44,423 nt of DNA, from positions 1 to 44,423 of the forward strand of contig QKDC01000157.1 in assembly GCA_003246755.1 (NCBI GenBank), given 5' to 3'. The notes below the pieces were generated by a model. That model saw only the letters and a program-made list of their open reading frames with translations, searched no databases and was not told the origin of the DNA. This document shows, piece by piece, positions 1 to 8,661 of this stretch; the first letter of the stretch is position 1; the number at the start of each line of letters is the position of its first letter. The position numbers were made by a program, and so were the translations under genes. This DNA is from Gemmatimonadota bacterium. GTDB taxonomy: Bacteria > Gemmatimonadota > Gemmatimonadetes > Gemmatimonadales > GWC2-71-9.

Positions 1-534
1 CTGCATGAATTGCGCGACGGCCACGTTGACCGAGACCGCCGCCCAGGCGGTGTCGGAATCGGCATGGGTCAGCAACACCGTGTGATAGGTCCCGCTCACC
101 AGGTTCCGTGGTGAGCGGAACATGGCGAGGGCGATGGGGAGGGTCCGGGCGAGGGGAGCGGCACCGGCTCCACCCGCGTTTGGTGCGGCAGGCGCGTCGT
201 GTTGGGCAAAGTGCTCGAGGGCATCCGCGGTATGCGCGTCGAGGCCGCGTCCGTCCCGTCGCCACCAGGCGATCCAGTGCTCAACGAGCCGACTGAGGTC
301 GATTTCCGGCTGCACCAACTCTTCGCTCAAAAGGGCCGCGAGGGCGACATGATCGCCCCAGGGTGAGGCCTCGGTGTCCAGACGGAGGATCTCCTCTCGG
401 TCCGGGTAGAGGGGCACGATGCTCGGGTCACCGGAGGTGCGATGCACGATCCCGAGCCCCAAGGCGTGACCACTGGCGAGGCCGAGCAGAAGTCCTCGAG
501 CACGGTCGGTCAGAGTCAGGCTCGGACGGCCCAT
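1..534 (-). CDS. ADP-ribosylglycohydrolase (DraG/ARH-like) family protein, partial, degenerate motifs
   Basis: This gene is missing from the ORF track because it has no stop inside the window. Reading the minus strand from an ATG at 534 gives 178 uninterrupted codons running off position 1. The start MGRPSLTLTDRARGLLLGLASGHALG resembles the RxxGxLxGxAxGDALG opening of ADP-ribosylglycohydrolases. Later PIALAMF and THADSDTAWAAVSVNVAVA resemble the family's 'R..PiAl' and 'THad..A..A..A' helices. Family members remove ADP-ribose from proteins or small molecules using a di-magnesium site. The usual GDALG reads GHALG here, and the usual TDDT metal-binding motif after the first helices reads WGDH, so catalysis is doubtful. 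The gene is divergent from gltA. The family call is from residual motif similarity; the missing C-terminal half would carry the second metal motif. Confidence 0.6.
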   Translation of the reverse strand, partial: MGRPSLTLTDRARGLLLGLASGHALGLGIVHRTSGDPSIVPLYPDREEILRLDTEASPWGDHVALAALLSEELVQPEIDLSRLVEHWIAWWRRDGRGLDAHTADALEHFAQHDAPAAPNAGGAGAAPLARTLPIALAMFRSPRNLVSGTYHTVLLTHADSDTAWAAVSVNVAVAQFMQ

Positions 535-620
535 TTCGCCCCCGGCATTTGAGTGAAGACACGGCTATCTTAGGGGGGCTCGACCACTTCGCAAACCCTT
601 TGCACGTGAAGGCTCCCACC

Positions 621-1904
621 GTGACACGCGACACGCTCTCCATCACCGACAATCGCACCGGCCAGAACTACGAACTCCCCGTCACCGACGGCACGATCCG
701 CGCGATCGACTTGCGTCAGATCAAGGTCTCGGAGGAGGACTTCGGCCTCATGGCCTATGACCCGGCGTATCTCAACACCGCGTCATGCCGGAGTACCATC
801 ACCTACATCGATGGCGACAGGAGCATCCTGCGCTATCGTGGTTACCCCATCGAGCAACTGGCGGAACACGCCACCTTCCTCGAGGTGGCTTATCTCCTGG
901 CGGAGGGAGAACTCCCCACCCGAGAGCAGTTGAGTCGTTGGGAGGAGGATGTCAGATACCATACCTACGTCCATACCAACGTGATCAAGTTTCTCACCGG
1001 GTTCCGGTACGATGCGCACCCCATGGGGATGCTCCTCGGGACGGTGGGCGCCCTGTCCACCTTCTACCCCGATGCCAAGAACATCTCCGACGCGGAGAAC
1101 CGCTACACCCAGCGTGTCCGCCTCATGGCCAAGTTGCCGACCATCGCGGCGTTCGCCTTCCGGCATTCACGCGGACTTCCCTACGAGTTTCCGCGCAACG
1201 ACCTGGACTACATCGCCAACTTCGTCAACATGACGTTCAGCATCGGTGGGAAACACGAACCCAACAAGGTGCTGCAGCGTGCCCTGGAGATTCTCCTGAT
1301 CCTCCACGCCGATCATGAGCAAAACTGTTCCACCAGCGCGGTGCGTTCGGTGGGGAGCTCCCACGTCGACCCCTTCTCGGCCGTCTCGGCAGGGATCGCC
1401 GCCCTCTACGGTCCGCTGCATGGCGGCGCCAACGAGGCGGTGCTCAAAATGCTCGACCAGATCCAATCGAAGGCCGACGTGCCGAAATTCGTCGAGCAAG
1501 TGAAGCAGGGTAAGGGTCGGCTCATGGGATTCGGCCACCGGGTGTACAAGTCGTACGACCCCCGCGCCAAGCTGATCAAACGCACCGCCGACGAAGTGTT
1601 CGAGCAGACCGGGCTCAATCCCAAACTCGAGATCGCCCTCGAACTCGAGCGTATTGCCCTGGAGGATGACTACTTCATCTCGAGGCGCCTGTATCCGAAC
1701 GTCGACTTCTACTCCGGGCTGATCTATCAGGCAATGGGGTATCCGAGCGATTACTTCACCGTGCTGTTCGCCATTGGACGACTACCGGGGTGGCTGGCTC
1801 AGTGGGCCGAAATGCTCGGTGACAAGGAGCAGAAGATCGCGCGTCCGCGACAGGTATACGTGGGAGAAGACGAACGGCAATTCGTCCCGATCGACCAGCG
1901 GTAG
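621..1904 (+). CDS. gltA: Citrate synthase
   Basis: Condenses acetyl-CoA with oxaloacetate to citrate, the entry step of the TCA cycle. The ORF track starts at 363, but the first 86 codons overlap the divergent gene and look non-coding. From GTG 621 the protein is 427 aa, the length of E. coli GltA, and its beginning (MTRDTLSITDN) aligns with that protein's start; GTG 606 is the alternative. Catalytic residues fall at the E. coli numbering: His267 in GPLHGGAN, His306 in GFGHRVYK and Asp362 in NVDFYSG. FDPGFxxTASC-like AYDPAYLNTASC and ITYIDGD near residues 45-66 are typical of the Gram-negative type. It converges on speA with only 7 nt between the stop codons and no visible terminator. Confidence 0.96.
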   Translation: MTRDTLSITDNRTGQNYELPVTDGTIRAIDLRQIKVSEEDFGLMAYDPAYLNTASCRSTITYIDGDRSILRYRGYPIEQLAEHATFLEVAYLLAEGELPTREQLSRWEEDVRYHTYVHTNVIKFLTGFRYDAHPMGMLLGTVGALSTFYPDAKNISDAENRYTQRVRLMAKLPTIAAFAFRHSRGLPYEFPRNDLDYIANFVNMTFSIGGKHEPNKVLQRALEILLILHADHEQNCSTSAVRSVGSSHVDPFSAVSAGIAALYGPLHGGANEAVLKMLDQIQSKADVPKFVEQVKQGKGRLMGFGHRVYKSYDPRAKLIKRTADEVFEQTGLNPKLEIALELERIALEDDYFISRRLYPNVDFYSGLIYQAMGYPSDYFTVLFAIGRLPGWLAQWAEMLGDKEQKIARPRQVYVGEDERQFVPIDQR

Positions 1905-1911
1905 GGAGGAC

Positions 1912-3837
1912 CTAGGTGGTGCGTTCCCCGAGCCTCACGTCCCCTTCGAGGTAGGTGTACCCCTCGAGGCCGTCCACATAGTCCGCGATGAACGCGTTTG
2001 CGAGCTCCCGAGGGAGACGTTGTGCGGAGGTGACTTTCCGGCGGAAGTTGGCGAGCAGATCTGACGCGTTGAACTGGACGTAGTTGAGGACCTCGGTCAC
2101 GGTATCCCCATGGACCAGGTTCGTCACTTCGTACCGCTCGCCGGTGATCCGGATGTGCACGGCATTGGTGTCACCGAAGAGGTTGTGCAGGTCGCCAAGA
2201 ATCTCCTGGTAGGCTCCCGTCAGAAAGACGCCGAGGATATAGGGCTCGCCCGCCCGGATCGAGTGCACCTCGAGGCTCGGCTTCCCTCTCCGACCCCCAG
2301 CGAACCGATCGATCACCCCATCTGAATCACATGTCATGTCCTGGAGCGTGGCGCGCCGGTCGGGAGCTTCCGTGAGACGATGCACCGGCATGACAGGGAA
2401 GATCTGGTCGATGGCCCAGTTGTCGGGCAATGACTGAAAGAGCGAAAAGTTGAGGAAGTAGCGATCCACGAGGGTCGTCTCGAGGTAACTCACGATCTCC
2501 GGATTGTGGATCTTCCCCTCACTCACCATCTGCGCGAGTGCGCCCATTGTCGCCAGATGGGCCCGCTCGATATCGGCCCGATCCCGCAGGGAGATCGCTT
2601 CGTTCGAGAAGAGTTCGTGCACCCGCTCCTTGGCAAAGACGGCATCGTGAAATGCCTCTTCCGCCCGCTCCACGCTCAACCCTTCCAGATTCTCCAGCAT
2701 CTCGACCAGGATCGGCGGGGCATCATCGTGCAGCTTCGGTGTTTCGGGCTCGGTTTGGACGTCGACGTCCATCACGTTCAGCAGCAGCAACGAGTGGTGG
2801 GCCGTGACCGCACGTCCCGACTCGCTGATGAGGTTGGGCGTGGGGACGCCCTCCCGTTCGCAGAGCGCGCCGAGCAGGTAGACCACATCGTTGGCATACT
2901 CGCGGGAGGAATAGTTCACGCTGGCAGGCCGCGTGGTCCGTGAGCCTTCGTAGTCCACGCCGAGACCACCGCCAATATCGACATGCGTCAGGTCGAACCC
3001 CAGTCGGCGGATCTCGACATAGAACCGCCCGATCTCCTCCATCGCGGTCTTTACGAACCGGATATCCGTGATCTGGCTCCCCAGGTGGAAGTGAACCAGT
3101 CGGAGCCAGTCCTTTGCACCGTTCGCGGCAAGGCGCTCGAGGAGTTGCTGGAGTTGTGAGGCGCCGAGTCCGAATTTGGAGACCTCGCCACCACTCTTGG
3201 CCCAACGCCCGGCACCCTGGGTCGCGAGTTTGATTCGCACGCCCAGGGTAGGAACCACGCCGAGGTCGGCCGCGACGGCGCGGAGGACGTCCAGCTCCGC
3301 CAATCGCTCCAGCACCACAAACACTGTGTGCCCCAGACGCTGCCCCATCAAGGCCAGGCGCAAGTATTCCTCGTCTTTGTATCCGTTGCAGACAATGACG
3401 TGATCGGTCCGATCGGTGAGGCCGAGGATCGCTTGCAGTTCAGCCTTGCTGCCGCATTCCAATCCGACACCGACCTCGCTTCCGAAGTCGACGATCTCCT
3501 CGAGGACATGGCGCTGTTGATTCACTTTGATGGGATAGACAACGGTGTACTCGCCCTGGTAGCCGGATTCCTGGATCGCCTTCTGGAAATCCGCGTTCAG
3601 GTCGTGGATGCGGGCGCGAAGGATATCGGAGAATCGGATCAGCAGCGGTAGACCCACACCCTGCGCGTCGAGATCCAGAGCAAGCCGGTACAAATCGAGG
3701 CCAGGACCGGGCTGCCGGTCCGGGTGGACCGTCACATGGCCCTCATCGTTCACCCGAAAGAAACCGAGTCCCCAACCCAACATGTTGTAGAGCTTCTCGG
3801 CGGACTGGGTGGTCCAAGGGGTCGTGTTGATCGTCAC
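1912..3837 (-). CDS. speA: Biosynthetic arginine decarboxylase
   Basis: PLP-dependent decarboxylation of arginine to agmatine, first step of the ADC route to putrescine. The 641 aa are close to E. coli SpeA (658). Lys104 in YPIKVNQQ is the expected PLP Schiff-base lysine of this fold-III (alanine racemase-like) family, followed by GLECGSKAEL, a FHLGSQ segment and DIGGGLGVDY, which bind PLP phosphate. The start is GTG at 3837; no other start codon lies just upstream in frame, and a GGAG abuts the GTG too closely to be a normal ribosome site, so initiation may be weak. A TACAAT hexamer lies about 25 nt upstream without a good -35. The two later enzymes of the route, aguA and aguB, are also in this window near 39-41 kb. 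Confidence 0.96.
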   Translation of the reverse strand: MTINTTPWTTQSAEKLYNMLGWGLGFFRVNDEGHVTVHPDRQPGPGLDLYRLALDLDAQGVGLPLLIRFSDILRARIHDLNADFQKAIQESGYQGEYTVVYPIKVNQQRHVLEEIVDFGSEVGVGLECGSKAELQAILGLTDRTDHVIVCNGYKDEEYLRLALMGQRLGHTVFVVLERLAELDVLRAVAADLGVVPTLGVRIKLATQGAGRWAKSGGEVSKFGLGASQLQQLLERLAANGAKDWLRLVHFHLGSQITDIRFVKTAMEEIGRFYVEIRRLGFDLTHVDIGGGLGVDYEGSRTTRPASVNYSSREYANDVVYLLGALCEREGVPTPNLISESGRAVTAHHSLLLLNVMDVDVQTEPETPKLHDDAPPILVEMLENLEGLSVERAEEAFHDAVFAKERVHELFSNEAISLRDRADIERAHLATMGALAQMVSEGKIHNPEIVSYLETTLVDRYFLNFSLFQSLPDNWAIDQIFPVMPVHRLTEAPDRRATLQDMTCDSDGVIDRFAGGRRGKPSLEVHSIRAGEPYILGVFLTGAYQEILGDLHNLFGDTNAVHIRITGERYEVTNLVHGDTVTEVLNYVQFNASDLLANFRRKVTSAQRLPRELANAFIADYVDGLEGYTYLEGDVRLGERTT

Positions 3838-3914
3838 CTCCGGCCTATTGGTCAGGGGGACAATTGTAATCGGCGCCCGGGGTGCGCGATAGCCGGGAGG
3901 GTTAGTTTTCTCTG

Positions 3915-5003
3915 ATGCGCTGGTCCTTCAAAGTGGCAACCGTCGCCGGGACGGAAATCAAGATCCACGTCACCTTCCTGCTGCTGGTCGGGTGGTGGGC
4001 TTTCGATGCGTGGCAGCGCGGTGGAATGGTCGCCGCGCGTGCGAGCGTGGTCTTCCTCCTGCTGGTCTTCGGCTGCATCCTGCTCCACGAGTTCGGCCAC
4101 ATCGCCATGGCGCGCCGCTTCGGGATTCGCACACCGGACGTCCTGCTTTCACCCATCGGGGGCGTGGCCCGTCTCGAGCGGATGCCAGAAGAGCCCAAAC
4201 AGGAACTGCTCGTGGCCCTCGCGGGCCCGGCCGTCACTCTCGCCATCGCAGCCGCCCTCTGGGGTCTGCTCCGGGTGCTGGATGGTTCCTCCGATCTGCT
4301 CACCTTCGACCCCCTGCGTCTCCGGCTGGTTCCCGCCCTCTTCCAGCTCAACGTCGCTCTGCTGCTCTTCAATCTGCTGCCGGCCTTCCCTATGGACGGT
4401 GGTCGGGTGCTCCGCGCCATTCTCGCCAGCCGCAAGGGACTCGCGTGGGGTACGCGGATCGCCGCGCGGGTTGGGCAGATCTTCGCCTTCGCCTTCGGGG
4501 CCATTGGGATGTACACCGGGTCGTTTCTCTTGCTCATCATTGCGGCGTTCGTCTATTTCGCCGCCGAAGCCGAGGCACGCGCCGTCCACACTCGGGTGAC
4601 GGGTCGCGGAGTGACGGCGGGCGGCATGATGATTACCGATCTCAAACTGCTCAGAGTGTACGCCACCCTCGAAGAAGCGGTGAAGCTGCTGCTGGCGGGG
4701 GAACAACGCGAGTTCCCCATTGTGGACAACGAGGGACGACTCGAAGGACTGCTGACCAGGGATGATCTCGTCAGGGGGCTGGCGACTGCCAGTGCCAACA
4801 CGACCGTGGAACAGGTCATGTCGCGCGGTGTCGTGCCGCTCACGCCGGGAGTGCCTTTCGAGGAAGCGCTCCAACGCCTCCGGACCAGCGGATTGCCGGC
4901 ACTTCCCGTCGTCAACGCATCGGGGCTCGTCGTGGGGCTGCTCACCGCCGACAATATCACCGACCTCCTCCTGGTGCGGCCGCACCTGGTGAAATCCTCA
5001 TGA
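3915..5003 (+). CDS. Site-2 protease family (M50) membrane metalloprotease with tandem CBS domains
   Basis: Intramembrane zinc protease of the Rip3/SpoIVFB-like branch. HEFGH at residues 58-62 supplies two zinc ligands and the catalytic glutamate; FPMDGG around residue 161 supplies the third ligand. Hydrophobic segments span roughly residues 20-30, 43-57, 98-120, 137-157 and 178-205, compatible with a polytopic inner-membrane protein. Residues about 230-355 form two CBS repeats (ending in LPALPVVNASGLVVGLLTADNI), which in relatives sense adenine nucleotides. Substrates of this branch include membrane-bound anti-sigma or regulatory proteins, but none can be assigned here. The ATG at 3915 is divergent from speA. 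Its stop overlaps the next gene's start (ATGA), so the two are probably translationally coupled. Confidence 0.92.
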   Translation: MRWSFKVATVAGTEIKIHVTFLLLVGWWAFDAWQRGGMVAARASVVFLLLVFGCILLHEFGHIAMARRFGIRTPDVLLSPIGGVARLERMPEEPKQELLVALAGPAVTLAIAAALWGLLRVLDGSSDLLTFDPLRLRLVPALFQLNVALLLFNLLPAFPMDGGRVLRAILASRKGLAWGTRIAARVGQIFAFAFGAIGMYTGSFLLLIIAAFVYFAAEAEARAVHTRVTGRGVTAGGMMITDLKLLRVYATLEEAVKLLLAGEQREFPIVDNEGRLEGLLTRDDLVRGLATASANTTVEQVMSRGVVPLTPGVPFEEALQRLRTSGLPALPVVNASGLVVGLLTADNITDLLLVRPHLVKSS

Positions 5004-5914
5004 ATGCCGACCCGGGGCCCACCCGCATCGCCGTCACGGGGGCACGAGGCCTCATCGGCACCGCCCTCTGCAGACGGCTCGAGGACTCGGGACACACCGT
5101 CGTCCGGTTGGTCCGTCGCGAGGCTCTGGGTGACAACGAAGTCCGGTGGGATCCGGTCGGAGGAACCGTGGACACCAAAGGGTTGGTAGGTGTCCGGGCG
5201 GTGGTGCACCTCGCGGGTGAGAATCTCTCCGGTGGACGATGGACGGCTGCGAGGAAGCGGCGGATTCGTGACAGTCGGATCGCGGGAACCCATCTCCTCG
5301 CCTCCGCGTTCGCGAAGCTGGACAACCCTCCGGTTGCGCTGATCTGCGCCTCGGCCATCGGGTACTATGGTGATCGGGGGGACGAGGTCCTGACAGAGGC
5401 CTCGCCAAAGGGTAAGGGCTTTCTGTCGGATCTGGTGGCCGACTGGGAGGCGGCGGCCGAACCGGCACGTGAGGCTGGTATTCGGGTCGTCAACGTCAGG
5501 ACCGGCATTGTCCTGAGCCGACGCGGCGGCGCGCTGAGGCTGATGCTCACCCCGTTCCGACTCGGTCTCGGTGGACCGCTAGGGTCTGGGCGCCACTGGA
5601 TGAGTTGGGTCTCGCTCGATGACGTTGTCCGAATCATGCTTGGCGCCCTCGAGCGTGACTCCTGGGAAGGTCCGGTGAACGCCGTGACGCACTCGCCGGT
5701 GAGAAACTGGGAGTTCACGGAGGTTCTTGCCCGGGTCCTTGCGCGCCCGGCGATTCTCAGAGTCCCCGCACCAATCCTGAAACTGGTCCTCGGCGACATG
5801 GCGCGCGAGGCCGTGCTGGCCAGCACTCGCGTTTTCCCGGAGCGACTCGAAGCCTGGGGCCATGAACTCGAGGATCGCGACCTGGAACCCACTCTCCGGC
5901 GGCTTGTCGGGTAG
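5000..5914 (+). CDS. TIGR01777 family oxidoreductase (atypical SDR / NAD-dependent epimerase, YfcH-like)
   Basis: 304 aa with an N-terminal Rossmann motif ([19 protein letters not shown], about residues 9-27), then [14 protein letters not shown] and the diagnostic [15 protein letters not shown] segment of the TIGR01777/YfcH family, followed by [14 protein letters not shown] and a C-terminal DUF1731-like helix set ([20 protein letters not shown]). The family binds a dinucleotide but its physiological substrate is not established, so no reaction is proposed. The start ATG overlaps the upstream protease stop by 4 nt. queC follows after a 16-nt gap, so it sits inside a compact transcription unit. 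Confidence 0.93.
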   Translation: MNADPGPTRIAVTGARGLIGTALCRRLEDSGHTVVRLVRREALGDNEVRWDPVGGTVDTKGLVGVRAVVHLAGENLSGGRWTAARKRRIRDSRIAGTHLLASAFAKLDNPPVALICASAIGYYGDRGDEVLTEASPKGKGFLSDLVADWEAAAEPAREAGIRVVNVRTGIVLSRRGGALRLMLTPFRLGLGGPLGSGRHWMSWVSLDDVVRIMLGALERDSWEGPVNAVTHSPVRNWEFTEVLARVLARPAILRVPAPILKLVLGDMAREAVLASTRVFPERLEAWGHELEDRDLEPTLRRLVG

Positions 5915-5930
5915 CGCCTGGCACCGACCC

Positions 5931-6656
5931 ATGACACCCCCCTCCACAGGGAAACTCGAAGCCATTCTCTTGCTGAGCGGCGGGCTGGATTCCGCAACCG
6001 TCCTCGCCATCGCCCGCGAGGAAGGTTTCGCGCTGCACGCCCTGAGTTTCCGCTACGGCCAGCGCCATGAACGAGAATTGGACGCGGCCCGGATCCTCGC
6101 CCGGACCCGGGGGGTGATTTCGCATCGTGTCGTGGACCTCGACCTCGGCGCCATCGGTGGCTCGGCCTTGACCTCAGGCACGCCGGTCCCCAAAGGACGG
6201 ACGCCGGGTGACCTCGCCTCGACGATCCCGGTGACCTATGTCCCCGCCCGTAACACGATCTTTCTCTCCTACGCACTCGCTGTGGCGGAAGTGCTCGGGG
6301 TATGGGACATCTTCATGGGGGTCAACGCCCTCGATTACAGTGGATACCCCGATTGCCGCCCCGAGTACATCGCAGCCTTCGAACGCGTAGCCAACCTCGC
6401 CACTCGAGCCGGCGTCGAAGGGACTCGGTCCTTCCGTATTCATACTCCACTGATCCAGTTGACCAAGCGTGAGATCATCCAGCGCGGCCTCTCACTTGGG
6501 GTCGACTACGGTTTGACCCACTCCTGCTACGATCCCAACGACGAGGGGGTGGCCTGCGGATCTTGCGACAGCTGCCAACTGCGCCTCAAAGGTTTTGCGG
6601 AGGCTGGGGTGACCGATCCAGTGCCCTACCAAGGGGGAGGACCGCAATCACCATGA
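5931..6656 (+). CDS. queC: 7-cyano-7-deazaguanine synthase
   Basis: ATP-dependent conversion of 7-carboxy-7-deazaguanine plus ammonia to preQ0, in the queuosine/7-deazaguanine pathway. The protein from ATG 5931 is 241 aa. It has the PP-loop SGGLDS at residues 16-21, [11 protein letters not shown] typical of QueC, the [14 protein letters not shown] segment, and the C-terminal zinc site [17 protein letters not shown] with four cysteines. The ORF track's start at 5862 lies inside the preceding gene and adds 23 residues with no family counterpart. The last codon and stop overlap queE (ATGA). QueD and FolE, needed upstream in the pathway, are not in the window. Confidence 0.96.
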   Translation: MTPPSTGKLEAILLLSGGLDSATVLAIAREEGFALHALSFRYGQRHERELDAARILARTRGVISHRVVDLDLGAIGGSALTSGTPVPKGRTPGDLASTIPVTYVPARNTIFLSYALAVAEVLGVWDIFMGVNALDYSGYPDCRPEYIAAFERVANLATRAGVEGTRSFRIHTPLIQLTKREIIQRGLSLGVDYGLTHSCYDPNDEGVACGSCDSCQLRLKGFAEAGVTDPVPYQGGGPQSP

Positions 6657-7297
6657 GTCATTACGCGGTCAAAGAGATCTACTACACGCTGCAAGGTGAG
6701 GGAGCGAACACGGGCCGGCCGGCTGTCTTCCTGCGATTCAGCGGATGCAATCTGTGGAGTGGCCGGGAGGAGGATCGCTCCCATGCGGATTGTCCCTTTT
6801 GCGATACGGATTTCCGTGGCATCGACGGTCCGGGAGGAGGGAGGTTCACGACTCCGGATGAACTTGCCGATGTCGTGTCACAACAGTGGCCGCGGGGGAT
6901 CGCACCGGCTGGTCGTCCCATGGTCGTCTGCACCGGGGGAGAGCCACTCCTGCAACTCGATCGCCGGTTGATCGACGCGCTGCATGGTCGGGGGTTCGAG
7001 ATCGCGGTCGAAACCAACGGCACCATCGTTCCCCCGCCGGGAATCGACTGGCTTTGCGTGAGCCCGAAGGCCGGGACCAGACTACTGGCCGTCGTGGGAG
7101 ATGAACTCAAGTTGGTCTTCCCGCAGGCCGGGGCGACGCCCGAGGCGTTCGCCCACCTGGATTTCAGGCACTTCTACCTGCAACCCATGGATGGGCCCGA
7201 CCAACGACAACACATCGAGAGCACCATTGCGTACTGTTTGGCACACCCTGGATGGCGCCTGTCCCTGCAGACTCACAAGCTGATCGGGCTGCCGTAG
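6653..7297 (+). CDS. queE: 7-carboxy-7-deazaguanine synthase (radical SAM), CX14CX2C type
   Basis: Radical SAM enzyme making 7-carboxy-7-deazaguanine from 6-carboxytetrahydropterin; its product feeds QueC directly upstream. The 214-aa protein starts at ATG 6653 after an AAGGGGGAGG ribosome site. [23 protein letters not shown] is the family signature. The [4Fe-4S] cysteines are Cys32, Cys47 and Cys50, giving CX14CX2C instead of the standard CX3CX2C; an expanded loop of this length is known in one clade of QueE enzymes. [10 protein letters not shown] is the SAM-contacting GGE motif. It ends 8 nt before the GGDEF gene. Confidence 0.95.
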   Translation: MSHYAVKEIYYTLQGEGANTGRPAVFLRFSGCNLWSGREEDRSHADCPFCDTDFRGIDGPGGGRFTTPDELADVVSQQWPRGIAPAGRPMVVCTGGEPLLQLDRRLIDALHGRGFEIAVETNGTIVPPPGIDWLCVSPKAGTRLLAVVGDELKLVFPQAGATPEAFAHLDFRHFYLQPMDGPDQRQHIESTIAYCLAHPGWRLSLQTHKLIGLP

Positions 7298-7305
7298 GCA
7301 TTATT

Positions 7306-8661
7306 ATGGAACCCATGGTGTCCCAGTCCCTCGAGCCCCGCTCCACCCCGACAGGTGGACTGTCCAGCGCCATCGCCGCGGCCTGCCGTCAGGCCCGGGA
7401 CGAGCAGGAGCTCTATGACGGCTGCCGCTCCGTCCTCGTGAAACTCTACGGCACGGATGCCCTCTGGCTGTCGGTGACCGTGTCGGGCTCAACCGAGAGA
7501 GTTGGCCCGACCGACCGCTCCTTTGACCAGGCCGTGGAGGTCTTCCGCTGCGTGAGTGGCGAGACCCTCCTGACCATTCACGCCGAACCCGACGCCATCC
7601 GGGATGCCCAGAGTCTGCCCCACATCGGCTTCGGTCTGAGTGTCGCGCTCGAAATGCGTGGGCTGCTGCTCGATCGTCAGGCCGCGCTCGATGATGCCAC
7701 ATTCCAACTTGGCGCCCTGCGCCAGGTCGTGCGCCTGCTCTCCTCGGTCCACTCGACCGAGGAGACCCAGAATCTGATCCATGACTTCATGGCCGAGGTC
7801 TTCTTTGCCTGGTGGGCGGCGTTCTACCGGCTGGAGGGGGGACAGTACGTGCCGCTCCACTCCCGGAGTCTGGGGGAAGGGATGACCTTCGAACCGTTCC
7901 AGGGCCGCGGGTTGGATCGAGCGCTTCCCCCCGGGAGCCCGGCCACGCCGCCGTCGGAGGTCGGCGTGGCCGAGGTCGTGCCCCCCGGCACCGAACTCGT
8001 GGTACCAATGGACGCCGGGGGAGAGCGTTTGGCGGTGATGCTCCTCGGTCCGCGACTCAATCAGAAGCCGTACGGACCGTCGGAAATCGAATTGGCCGGT
8101 GCCTTGTCTCAGGCGGCCTCGATCGCCCTCACCAACGCCGAACTGGTCGAACGCCTGCACAGCGCGGCAACGACCGACGGGCTGACGGGCCTGCTCAACC
8201 GGAGAGCCATCGAGGAGCGCCTGAGCGCCGAGATCTCACGCAGCGCTCGACACCAGGTCTCGACCTCGATTGCCTTGATGGACCTCGACAAGTTCAAGCT
8301 GATCAACGATACGCTTGGTCATGCCGCAGGTGATCGTTTTCTGGTTCATATCGGTCAACTGCTCCGCAAGCATGTGCGCTCACTCGATGTGTCGGGTCGA
8401 CTGGGCGGCGATGAATTCCTCGTGATCCTGCCCATGACGACCACAGAAGAGGCAAAGGTGTTCGTGAACCGAGTTCGTGATGGCCTCCGGGAGTTCCACA
8501 AGGCCAATCCCGAGTTCGGTTTGAGCACCATCAGTGTGGGACTCGCTCAAGCGCCCCGCGACGGCGACACGGTCTCTTCCCTGCTCGCGGCAGCGGACGC
8601 CGCACTCTACTCCGCCAAAGGCGGCGGACGCGACCTGATTCGCGACGTGACCGAGGGGTGA
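7306..8661 (+). CDS. GAF-like domain diguanylate cyclase (GGDEF)
   Basis: 451 aa from ATG 7306, chosen because earlier in-frame codons lie inside queE. Residues about 120-290 look like a GAF sensor (preceded by a second, less clear N-terminal region about 20-120), ending in the helix AGALSQAASIALTNAELVERLHSAATTDGLTGLLNRRA that commonly links sensor and cyclase. The GGDEF domain holds an intact RLGGDEF (GGDEF at about residue 367) and an RSLD inhibitory I-site five residues upstream of it, so it should make c-di-GMP from GTP and be product-inhibited. No transmembrane segment is visible, so it is probably cytosolic. Its TGA overlaps the kinase GTG start (GTGA), which points to coupled expression. 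Confidence 0.94.
   Translation: MEPMVSQSLEPRSTPTGGLSSAIAAACRQARDEQELYDGCRSVLVKLYGTDALWLSVTVSGSTERVGPTDRSFDQAVEVFRCVSGETLLTIHAEPDAIRDAQSLPHIGFGLSVALEMRGLLLDRQAALDDATFQLGALRQVVRLLSSVHSTEETQNLIHDFMAEVFFAWWAAFYRLEGGQYVPLHSRSLGEGMTFEPFQGRGLDRALPPGSPATPPSEVGVAEVVPPGTELVVPMDAGGERLAVMLLGPRLNQKPYGPSEIELAGALSQAASIALTNAELVERLHSAATTDGLTGLLNRRAIEERLSAEISRSARHQVSTSIALMDLDKFKLINDTLGHAAGDRFLVHIGQLLRKHVRSLDVSGRLGGDEFLVILPMTTTEEAKVFVNRVRDGLREFHKANPEFGLSTISVGLAQAPRDGDTVSSLLAAADAALYSAKGGGRDLIRDVTEG

Noticed and set aside
363-620. Upstream part of the citrate synthase ORF
   Set aside because: It overlaps the divergent ADP-ribosylglycohydrolase-like gene and has no similarity to citrate synthase; the length and catalytic numbering fit a start at 621.
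4149-4985. 278-aa antisense ORF opposite the S2P protease, and similar long antisense ORFs (for example 5365-6276, 28619-29566, 32457-33404, 38829-39794)
   Set aside because: These are shadows of strongly supported genes, with compositions typical of out-of-frame GC-rich DNA and no recognisable domains.
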